In this document: positions 46,901-54,285 of the stretch, one piece after another | Layout of the letters: each line of letters begins with the position of its first letter | Numbering within the stretch: position 1 is the stretch's first letter | DNA from: Epithemia pelagica | Taxonomy: Eukaryota; Bacillariophyta; Bacillariophyceae; Surirellales; Surirellaceae | Direction of reading: 5' to 3' | Assembly (NCBI GenBank): GCA_946965045.2 | Contig: OX337233.1 | Coordinates: 3,472,001 to 3,536,000 of the forward strand | DNA: 64,000 nt | Position numbers and translations under genes: made by a program | Notes under the pieces: generated by a model | What the model was told of the DNA's origin: nothing | The model's database searches: none | Seen by the model: the letters and a program-made list of their open reading frames with translations, nothing else

Positions 46901-49027
46901 CAACGTCTTCAAGACAAGAACTTCTCTATCACTCCTCACAAATGTGAATGGGCCGTGCAGGAAACCGACTTCCTTGGCCATTGGCTCACGCCTACAGGTC
47001 TACGACCATGGCAGAAAAAGATTTCCGCGATTCTGGCCTTATCGCCTCCCCGAACCATGAAAGAACTACGTTCCTTCATTGGCATGGTTAATTTCTATCG
47101 TCACATGTATCCCCAGCGATCCCATCACTTAGCTCCGCTAACAGCCTTGACCGGCAAGAAAACCTTTGAATGGTCCCCGCAATGTCAGAAAGCCTTTGAA
47201 AACGTTAAAGCCATGCTTGCGCATGATGCGTTTATCCGCTATCCCGATCACAACATTCCTTTCCACGTCTTTGTGGACGCGTCTGACTATCAGCTCGGCG
47301 CTGTTATCATGCAGGAAAACATCCCTGTCGCGTATTTCTCACGCAAGCTCAACCCCGCTCAGCGGAATTACACCACTATGGAAAAGGAGTTACTCTCCAT
47401 CGTCGAAACCCTCAAGGAGTTCCGCTCCATGTTGCTTGGCTGTGCCGCCTTGCACATTCATACCGATCACAAAAATCTCACTTATTCCACTCTCAACTCC
47501 CAACGAGTCCTTCGTTGGCGTCTCTTTCTCGAAGAATACAATCCCATCTTTCATTATATTCCTGGCCAGGATAACGTCATCGCCGACGCGTTGTCGCGTC
47601 TCCCTCTTTCAGAAGAGGAGGAGAAGAGTGTCCCTTCCAAGGTCCCTTCCGACGGTCCCTCGTCTGGACCACGATCCCTTTTCGATCGTAGCGGCAAACA
47701 CTCCGTGTTTCAGGTTCCTCGTGCGCCTAATGATGACCCCCGCTTAGCGTCTCGTGACGCGGATTCTCATGAATCCCCTATTTTCATGGACGAAGAGTTG
47801 ATCGATGTGTATCTTAATCATCCCGCCATTACGGCCAACCAACCCCTACCGGTTGACTATGCTACGATATCTCAGCATCAACAAAACGATGCCGCCTTAA
47901 TGGCGTTGGTCCAATCCAAACCTGACTATTATCATTTGCAACCCTTTCCTACGGAAAATCCACAATACAACCTTGTCTGTTATCGACAATCGGTTAATGC
48001 CCTCTGGCGCATTCGCATTCCTGACTCGCTTCTCGCACATACAGTCAACTGGTATCATCTCGTGCTTAACCACGCTGGTTCCACGCGACTCCGCGATACT
48101 ATCGCCATGCACATGACGCATCCCCAATTGGGACTCTACTGCGATCAAGCTGTTTCCAGCTGTCCGACCTGTCAACGGTCGAAGGTCGTTCATCGACATT
48201 ACGGAGAATTGCCTCCTCGTGAGGTCCGTGGTAATCCCTGGTCCGACATTGCCGTCGATCTTATCGGCCCCTGGACAGTCAAAGTCCATGGCATGGCCCT
48301 GACCTTTCAAGCTCTGACGGTCATTGACACTGTCACCAATTTCTGCGAGATTATCCGCATATACGACAAAACCGCTCGACATGTTGGTCTCCAACTCGAG
48401 AATTCATGGCTTTCACGCTATCCTCGCCCTGTTCGTTGCCTTTTCGATCAAGGCGGCGAGTTCATCGGCCATGCGTTTACGCAAGTGCTTCGCAATCATG
48501 GTATCAAACCAGTGCCCCTAACGGTCAAAAATCCACAATCCAATGCCCTATGTGAACGTCTTCATTTGACGATTGGCAATTCATTACGCGCTATCGTTAA
48601 CTACGAGCCGCCGCAAAACATTGAACAGGCCGCTCTTATGGTCGACACTGCTCTGCAAACCGCTGCATACTCTGCACGCACTGCCATCCACGGCAGCCTC
48701 AAACATTCTCCCGGCAGTCTTGCGTTCCACCGTGACATGCTGTTCGACATTCCCATCCTTGCGGACATGGAATTGATTCGTCAAAAACGCCAAATCATCG
48801 TTGACGAACGAGCTCGACTCGCAAATCGCTCTCGCGTCTTTCATGATTACAAAATTGGAGATCGCGTACTCATCCGCGCTACCAATCCGGACAAATTGGC
48901 ACTTCGTACCAGTCCCAATCCTTTCACTATCACGCGTGTCCATTCCAATGGCACCGTGACCATTCAACGTGGTCCCCACGTTACCGAGCGCATCAATATC
49001 AGGCGTCTCATCCCTTACCGTGTGTGA
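43958..49027 (+). CDS. Ty3/gypsy Gag-Pol polyprotein, intact
   Basis: 1,689 residues from ATG 43958 (CCATCATGGC; the frame upstream has only TTG). Order: Gag (about 1-300) with an Arg/Asn/Gly-rich linker; a knuckle-like C...H...H...C (CPYRTTMESHRNHSWADC, about 312-330); aspartic protease LLDSGADKTIL (about 610); RT with [29 protein letters not shown] and catalytic YIDDIGVF (about 958); RNase [13 protein letters not shown] and HTDHKNL; and integrase with an HHCC zinc motif (WYHLVLNHAG ... CPTC), catalytic Asp in VDLIGPW and FDQGGEF and Glu in ALCERLH. Gag and Pol are fused in one frame, so no frameshift signal is needed. All catalytic residues are present, so it is probably competent. It shares its integrase C terminus closely with the old copy at 3989-7495. 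Confidence 0.95.
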   Translation: MADNTNGFITLVDALRFQRRVDEALSSDSFSLLKLKDDDDKYYANLLPFRESTDEDPRDLFLWVLHFVDKIRISGHPDPFAACCEYFPRSVTSAIADPFLEAYNGLPPGTNLDKACFQGLIAAVFAPLVLVSEVSAFRTFLLSGPRKPSDMTVDSHLQSLRKFSNGLKYLSSDAAIVPLTEDEIKQAFYQGSPTTWRTEFQQANPLVPDIVNHFDTDALLQAMRGYQRASKQKALLREQQQNRSQSRQDPSRPRDSNNSGNRDRRVRSRHSRGGLRGGNRDSSRGGNRLGNSDRNASSGDNRGASDGNSDPCPYRTTMESHRNHSWADCIYNPTGRNFNQSLFDVMVQRSNRSTSGGNAGTNPPQSGGSSNGNNNPRGGSSVPLRATWGSRPSAPGRGSDQHASDTAGAGNGWNAVPANPPAVAPPPGCVPTIPVDAEGIQQWSDLRNPEKTVPGTSHLSSSFSSSPDDPTHHLGILFSQQCQIQTGPPTAMPAAQSIPMHPSTRSSTSSIKSMGAEWTFPTSTTCPLKEVSLLTPASLCRDDAFISEVIDPNNGYLDNLESYDEFYSQFPSSSDVPPFDSPSRPECVPLTIVMARHIGGVENTLPLRALLDSGADKTILHSRCLQPGMIPRSTDRSVNTTMGTRSGVSEILLEDIVLPEFSRTKHVTYPLWVDIYDAPNSRYDIIIGRDLLRRLGVLLDFDRGITSWDSIEVAMRDRDSFATEHEFVSHFIDLFADDDVLGDDYLLDSNYKQADLDELLAQQTHLTPSQQQDLLGVWLKCGRIFDGVLRAYPDKELHLDLMPDAKPAHHRHYAVPRNIHDTFKKELFRFVDIGILERVGSTEWAAPHFAIPKKDGRIRMISDFRSLNAQMYRRVYPFPRIEDILRRRKGYKYFTKLDISMCFHTFKLDEFSSNLCVITTPFGKFRYRRLPMGVKQSPDFCQELMEEVLADFRDHVEVYIDDIGVFSDSWEEHVEILNKVLQRLQDKNFSITPHKCEWAVQETDFLGHWLTPTGLRPWQKKISAILALSPPRTMKELRSFIGMVNFYRHMYPQRSHHLAPLTALTGKKTFEWSPQCQKAFENVKAMLAHDAFIRYPDHNIPFHVFVDASDYQLGAVIMQENIPVAYFSRKLNPAQRNYTTMEKELLSIVETLKEFRSMLLGCAALHIHTDHKNLTYSTLNSQRVLRWRLFLEEYNPIFHYIPGQDNVIADALSRLPLSEEEEKSVPSKVPSDGPSSGPRSLFDRSGKHSVFQVPRAPNDDPRLASRDADSHESPIFMDEELIDVYLNHPAITANQPLPVDYATISQHQQNDAALMALVQSKPDYYHLQPFPTENPQYNLVCYRQSVNALWRIRIPDSLLAHTVNWYHLVLNHAGSTRLRDTIAMHMTHPQLGLYCDQAVSSCPTCQRSKVVHRHYGELPPREVRGNPWSDIAVDLIGPWTVKVHGMALTFQALTVIDTVTNFCEIIRIYDKTARHVGLQLENSWLSRYPRPVRCLFDQGGEFIGHAFTQVLRNHGIKPVPLTVKNPQSNALCERLHLTIGNSLRAIVNYEPPQNIEQAALMVDTALQTAAYSARTAIHGSLKHSPGSLAFHRDMLFDIPILADMELIRQKRQIIVDERARLANRSRVFHDYKIGDRVLIRATNPDKLALRTSPNPFTITRVHSNGTVTIQRGPHVTERINIRRLIPYRV

Positions 49028-49100
49028 CATGGGTTTTACTGCCGTTGGCCTCTGGCCATCAAGCTTTCCCATGGCCCGCTCGAACTTCCTAGGTCCGACC

Positions 49101-49114
49101 AGGGAGAGGTAGAG
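49101..49114 (+). other. Polypurine tract
   Basis: AGGGAGAGGTAGAG lies immediately before the 3' LTR. The same tract precedes the old copy's LTR at 7562-7575. It is the expected plus-strand primer. Confidence 0.8.
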
Positions 49115-49327
49115 TGCGGTACCCGGACTCTGTCCCGCCACGACTCCACGTAAACATGACTCGATAGGTCCCTAGTTGAATCTGTGACATCTTTGACACT
49201 GACGTTCTCAGAATTCAGTCCGTCCTTGTCCCGTGTGCAGATGGCTTCTCTGGCCATCGCTCACTTTCCTAGCCTAATTCCTAAAGATCATAATTTTTAC
49301 GTCCTACCATTATGTATGGGTATGGCA
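49115..49327 (+). repeat. 3' LTR of the intact gypsy element
   Basis: 213 bp, read as identical to the 5' LTR, followed by the target duplication ATGGC. Confidence 0.95.
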
Positions 49328-49427
49328 ATGGCTACCTACTCCACAACGTCAGGCAAAACAGCAGCATCGACACATTTCCGCCACAGCAGCGAACGAGAGA
49401 ACAAAGCAAAACAACAACAACAACACC

Positions 49428-50803
49428 ATGAACGACATCCAACAACAAGCGCTCTTGTCCGGACTGGTTTTTACGAACCTCCGCAACACTGCTCCAGCAG
49501 GACAAGACGAACAACAACAACAACAACAACAACAACAAGACAAAGACGAATGGTTAAATGCCTTTCGATCGATCGTATTGGCGGAACTAAAAAAGTCCAT
49601 GGAGTTTACATTTACTCCCATTCCATCAGTTTTGGCCAGATCTTCAGCGAGGATTCCAACGAAAAAGCGAGACAGCAAGAAGGTCCGCCAACAAGTGCAG
49701 TTATCCGGACTGGCGCTTGCAAACCGTGCCGACATTCATGGAGAAGCAAAATGGCGGGTAGCGCATTGGCCGCAACTGCCGGCCGGACGTTTCTACAAGG
49801 GATCATCAGCATCCGTCGTTGTGAATCATCCCGACAAGAGCAAAGGGCAGATTGTTGTCATGCTGGGAGGAGAGTCGATGTCTTCCAAACGTTTCTCAAA
49901 TTCCGTTTTTCTGTTGAATGTTGACGATCATGAGAAAGTGTGGCGAGAAGGACCAGCTATGAATGAAGCACGCTCTTGGGTACAGCCGTGGTATGCAACG
50001 GTGCTATATACGCGATCGGCGGAGAAAGTGTATTAAACGTTTATTACCATCCAGTCTTGGATACGGTTGAAAAGATCCGCGTAGAAGATTTACTTTCGGA
50101 ATCATGTAGTGGCAGTGATACCAAGCGATGGACGACGTTGGATTGTCGTTTGTCGAAGAAAAGAGTTTGGTGTGCCGCTGCCGTTGTACATGACAGATTC
50201 ATTGTTGTGGCGGGTGGAGGTGGTAACAATTCTGTTGCATCTGTCGATATTCTTGACACACTGTCGTCCCAAACTCCATGCGTCGTCAAACCCGGACCAC
50301 CGTTAAATGTGGGTCGAAGGAAATTTGGAATGGCCGCCATTGGTCAACGTGTGTATGCAGTAGGTGGGGAGGTGGGAGAAAAGGTACACAGTTGCAAGAG
50401 CACTGTGGAGTGCCTTGAATTGGATGATTGGCTGAAATCGGAGTCCACGTCCTGGACGATTTGCAAGGGTCTTTCTCTTCGCAATCGTCGATATAAGCAC
50501 GGTGTGGTCAAAGTCGGATCCTGTCTTGTGGTACTAGGAGGAGGACGTCACCACTTTGGTTCCGTGGAGGTTCTGGACACGCAACGCAATATTGTGTGGG
50601 AGCTACCAGAGTTTCGATTCCGACGGAGTGATTTTAGTGCCCTGGTACTTTTAACTGGCATTGTTGTGATTGGGGATGACTTTTCATCCGATCGGGGTGA
50701 AGCACTGTCTCTTTTTGACAAGCACTCGGCATGTTTTGCTCGTTTAATGGCTCTCAGCAAGGCCCCACCCCGACCACAAAAGACCATGAATAATAGTTTG
50801 TAA
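49428..50803 (+). pseudogene. Kelch-repeat protein, frameshifted
   Basis: ATG 49428 gives the family N terminus (MNDIQQQALLSGLVFTN). The same motif then recurs about 80 residues later (VRQQVQLSGLALANRA), so this member carries a duplicated N-terminal module around a Gln-rich run. Blades follow (VVMLGGE, YAIGGES, FIVVAGGG, YAVGGEVG, LVVLGGG). At about 49975 the frame shifts: the first frame runs off-phase to 50036, and the correct one resumes at 49976 to 50803, ending ACFARLMALSKAPPRP. The shift falls in the segment equivalent to FAAVVCHGALYAIGG of the intact copy. It is a recent pseudogene or a sequence error. The intact gypsy element ends about 100 bp upstream, in the likely promoter. Confidence 0.85.
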
Positions 50804-51331
50804 AAAGTTTGTTGTGCTACTGACATGAAGTTAGGGACTTGTGTTTGTCGGACGGAAAAGGTCACTCTCTAGGTAGTTTTGCTTTGGATGGCAAGAAGGT
50901 CCCAAGGCTCGCCATGGCATGACTCGACCATTCCGAAATGGAAAAAACTCAACACGGACGAAAGGGCAATCAGGAACTAGAAGAACTATCGCATTAGTGC
51001 CACTTAATAATGCAAATCGAATGTTCACAACAACTTTTGGAACAGGGAAACTGCTTGCATTGTTCTCCATCGAAAATGGATAGAGTCCACACCGACCACA
51101 CTCCTGGGTACGCAGTTCACGCTCCTGACGACAAGATGTACTCCTTCTCTTTTTGCACAGCCTCCTTTTCGAGATTTTTTGAAGAAGTAGCGAAAGCAAA
51201 CTGGATGATTCGAGAGTTGTTGCATCCACTGGATCCCGAACTGGAGGTTGGTGCTTCCAACAATGACATGGAGCTCTCTCTTGCTTGATGGTTGGTTGGT
51301 TGGTTGGTTTGTTCGACACATAATGGATCTG
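50804..51331. other. Spacer, nothing recognised
   Basis: Short overlapping frames only. A GGTT tandem run (about 51289-51309) lies near the RimO gene end. Confidence 0.5.
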
Positions 51332-53338
51332 TTAGGAGTGAGAGTGTTGGAGTCGATCGTTGGAGGCATGAGTCGTCTCGAGCTCGTCCTCGACCCGCGA
51401 CGACGACAACGCTGTATGTCGCGACACTACCACCACCGTCTCGTCGTGCTTTTCCTGTTCCTCCTCTTGTTGTTGTGTGTGCACCAGAGTTCCCACCAAA
51501 TCATAGTCTTTGACACCGGTAATTTCGACCCAGTACCGTTGTCCGGCCACCAAGTGCTGCTGAGGTTCAGGTCGTCCTTGTTGTTTGGAAGTACGACGAT
51601 GACGACGACCCAGGATTCGACGACGAGCTCCCAGCATGGATCGTGGACGAGGATGCTTGTTGTTGTGGTCATTTTCGGGTAATTGGACAATGACTTGATT
51701 GTCCACATCGGGACATTGTCCATAATACCGTCCCACCACGTGTCCATCATCGTTCAAACCATCCATCACAACATGGTATTGTCTCCCAATCTTGTCTCGA
51801 TTCTTGGCTTGGACAATCTCGTATTGGGCTTGCATCAAACGACGATGGCGATCTTGTTTGACATGTTCGGGAACGTGATGGGACAATTTCGATGCGGCAG
51901 CTTGTGCTTCGTTGGAATACTGAAAACAACCAACATGATCGAGTTGCATATCTTGAACAAATTGCAACAAATGATCAAAATGTTGGTCCGTTTCTCCCGG
52001 AAAGCCCACCATGAGACTGGTCCGAATGTGCAAGTCGGGGAGCCGGTGCCGCAACGTATCCAGAGTCGTTTGCAAGTGTTGGGTGGACGTGGTGCGTCGC
52101 ATGCGCTGCAACATGTCATTGTGACTGTGTTGAATGGGCATGTCCAAATAACGACAAATGCGCGCGTCGGCTTGCATCAAATCCAATAAGGATGGCGTGA
52201 TTTCATCGGGATACAGGTACAACAACCGCAACCACAAATCTGGATTGTCCTGGCTGGATTCCAACAAGGCCTGTAACAAGGATGTCAAATCCACCTTGTC
52301 ATCGTCGTGGTTGCGTCCAGCCATGAAATCCTTGCCATAATCGCCCAAATCTTGGGCAATCAAAATAATTTCCGAGGCTCGTTCCGAGAGACCTTGAAAT
52401 TCTTGCACGACTTGCTCTTGTGGTTTGGATTGCAACCGTCCCTTGAGTTTCGGAATGATGCAAAAGGAACAGGTTTTCTTACAGCCTTCGGCAATTTTCA
52501 AATAGGCATAATGCGGGGGTGTCGTGAGAAAGCGAGGTGTATCGCCTTGTTCCAAAAAGCTCTTGCGCGTACGACGTTGCTGCTGTTGTGGAGACGATGG
52601 CAAAGAAGACGAGGAAGAGGCCAAGAGCGTTTCCTTGTTCTTGTCCTTGTTCTCCTTGGCTTCTAATCGTTGAATGGTTTCCACAATTTGATCAATGGCA
52701 CCGGATCCCAAAACGGCATGAACGTGCGGATGCCGTTCGAGAATGTCGTCCTTTTGTAAATTGACCATGCACCCCGTGACAATGAGCTTGGCATGACGAC
52801 GACTCTTCATGGTTTGAATGGCCTCGTGCGATTCAGTCCGCGCCGCTTCCAAAAAGCCACAGGTATTGATGACAATGTAGTCGGCCTCCTGGGGATCCGC
52901 CGTCACTTGAAACTGTTCCGTCGCCACGGTCAAGCCCATCATGACTTCGGTATCCACCAAATTGCGCGAACATCCCAACGATTGAAAGGCAATCTTTTTC
53001 GTAGGGAGTTTCGTCATGGATGATGATCGAGCATCTTGGGTCCTAGCATTCACTGCTGTTGTTGTTGTCGGCGTCGGCGACTGCCAACGCCGAGACATAA
53101 CACCACCATGACTGGATGCTGGAGCTGTTCCAAGCATAGGGTGGTGAATCGTCCAAGAAGTCGTCTCCTGCTGCAAGGCGGAAGCGGCCGTGGTGAAACC
53201 CTCCACACACCAGATTCGTGGTGTAGGGAATCGTCCCATGACAGCCTTCATGATTCGGCCCTGGGCCAGAACTTGCCTACCCAAGAACATCATGGTGTGG
53301 AGAGAGAAAAGCGAACGAAACGAAAAAAGATACCCCAT
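51332..53338 (-). CDS. rimO-like: RimO-type methylthiotransferase (uS12), organellar
   Basis: 668 residues from ATG 53338; ATG 53293 is an alternative start. A radical-SAM methylthiotransferase that adds a methylthio group to the conserved Asp of ribosomal protein S12. Order: a basic, hydroxylated N-terminal extension of about 100 residues that looks like a mitochondrial or plastid presequence; the UPF0004 domain starting FQSLGCSRNLVDTEVMM, the RimO rather than MiaB signature, with further Cys in INTCGF and TGCMV; the radical-SAM cluster motif C-x3-C-x2-C in CKKTCSFCIIPKLKGR; the partner motif MPIQHSHNDMLQRMRR; and a TRAM-like C terminus (YHVVMDG...YWVEITGVKDYDLVG) interrupted by a His/Arg-rich insert. 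Two Gln/Ser-rich inserts lengthen it beyond the bacterial 440 residues. All cluster cysteines are present. Clearly a host gene. Confidence 0.93.
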   Translation of the reverse strand: MGYLFSFRSLFSLHTMMFLGRQVLAQGRIMKAVMGRFPTPRIWCVEGFTTAASALQQETTSWTIHHPMLGTAPASSHGGVMSRRWQSPTPTTTTAVNARTQDARSSSMTKLPTKKIAFQSLGCSRNLVDTEVMMGLTVATEQFQVTADPQEADYIVINTCGFLEAARTESHEAIQTMKSRRHAKLIVTGCMVNLQKDDILERHPHVHAVLGSGAIDQIVETIQRLEAKENKDKNKETLLASSSSSLPSSPQQQQRRTRKSFLEQGDTPRFLTTPPHYAYLKIAEGCKKTCSFCIIPKLKGRLQSKPQEQVVQEFQGLSERASEIILIAQDLGDYGKDFMAGRNHDDDKVDLTSLLQALLESSQDNPDLWLRLLYLYPDEITPSLLDLMQADARICRYLDMPIQHSHNDMLQRMRRTTSTQHLQTTLDTLRHRLPDLHIRTSLMVGFPGETDQHFDHLLQFVQDMQLDHVGCFQYSNEAQAAASKLSHHVPEHVKQDRHRRLMQAQYEIVQAKNRDKIGRQYHVVMDGLNDDGHVVGRYYGQCPDVDNQVIVQLPENDHNNKHPRPRSMLGARRRILGRRHRRTSKQQGRPEPQQHLVAGQRYWVEITGVKDYDLVGTLVHTQQQEEEQEKHDETVVVVSRHTALSSSRVEDELETTHASNDRLQHSHS

Positions 53339-54011
53339 GTGGATCTGTTATCTTTTGACTCTTGAGTCTTGAGACCGATATCGGGGCGACTCAACCACGT
53401 CCCACCACGGATTCCCTACCCATAGCTACCCGCCATAAAGGGCAAAACCACATAGAGGGGCAATGGACCTGTCTTTAGTCTCCGAGGCGACTACGGTATT
53501 GTCATTGACAGTTCGTGTCGTATGACCAACATCAAACAGATATGACGTTTGGGCTTGGGTGCGGGACACAGCTCTTGTCAAGATAGTCATGACAATGACA
53601 GGCTATTAGTTTTCGCTTGTTCCCTGGACAGCTACCACTCTCAACAAGACCCATCTTCCGTGTGAAATAGTCCTAGTATTACAAGAAGAGAAACAACTTG
53701 GAACAGACAGGAGGATGGATCGAAAGGCTAACCATTTTCTTGTCAGCTAGAAATCATTTCATTCTCAAGGAATCGTACGAAACGAATTCCCTAGCTAGGA
53801 TCTCCCACTTGGTGCAGTGTTTGCGTGTTGTTTGTTTAAGATTGGAGATAGGGATGGCAATGATCTACGGATACACACAACAAACTTTTCTTTTACAAGT
53901 TCTACTAGAAGTACCCTCAAGCCATGTATTTGTACGAAGCAAAAAATCCAAATGACACTACAGCCACCGATGAAGCACAACCAAACTTGCGCAAACTTTA
54001 ACAGAGCTTTG
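53339..54011. other. Spacer, nothing recognised
   Basis: No family features on either strand. It includes the promoter side of the RimO gene. Confidence 0.5.
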
Positions 54012-54058
54012 GTCGGATGGGGGCCTTGCCCAGAGCCATCAATCGAGCAAAACACAAC
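54012..54058 (-). pseudogene. Kelch gene tail cut by copia LTR
   Basis: The minus strand reads CFARLMALGKAPIRP, the kelch family tail, and stops five bases from the copia LTR. The rest of the gene should lie beyond the element at 60252 but is not there. Confidence 0.75.
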
Positions 54059-54062
54059 AAAC

Positions 54063-54285
54063 TGTTGTAACTCAAATAAACCGTGCCGTAAAAGCAACTC
54101 TTTATAGGCTTATTGATCTACGTAAACTCCATTGAATGAGCTCTTGCTCAGTTTCGTTGTCATAGCGTTGCTTTTGCCACGTCGCCTGACCACAGTCCAA
54201 AGATTCGCATCTTGTCCTTCTTCCTTGTCCTGTTTGGTCGCGCCTTGGTCCTCCATGACTACCGGTTGCTCGTCTATCCTCAACA
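54063..54285 (-). repeat. 3' LTR of copia element (contains pol end)
   Basis: 223 bp. The pol stop codon (54112-54110) lies inside this LTR, so about the last 58 codons of pol are LTR sequence. A purine-rich AAAGGAG (minus strand) abuts it as a likely polypurine tract. Confidence 0.9.

Larger units (their letters stand above)
43608..49327 (+). mobile_element. Full-length recent Ty3/gypsy retrotransposon
   Basis: 5,720 bp with two 213-bp LTRs that I read as identical (43608-43820, 49115-49327), TG...CA ends, and the 5-bp target duplication ATGGC (43603-43607, 49328-49332). One uninterrupted Gag-Pol frame fills the interior and a polypurine tract precedes the 3' LTR. Identical LTRs plus an intact frame imply very recent insertion. 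A canonical primer-binding site starting TGG directly after the LTR is not evident; a TGG at 43816 overlaps the LTR end. The order RT-RNase H-integrase defines Ty3/gypsy. Confidence 0.97.

Noticed and set aside
49976-50803. Separate kelch gene starting at 49976
   Set aside because: It starts in mid-blade at a TTG and joins the upstream frame after a shift, so it is one frameshifted gene.
51248-51682. 144-codon plus-strand frame rich in Leu/Val
   Set aside because: It is antisense to the RimO C terminus and its low-complexity insert; no independent support.
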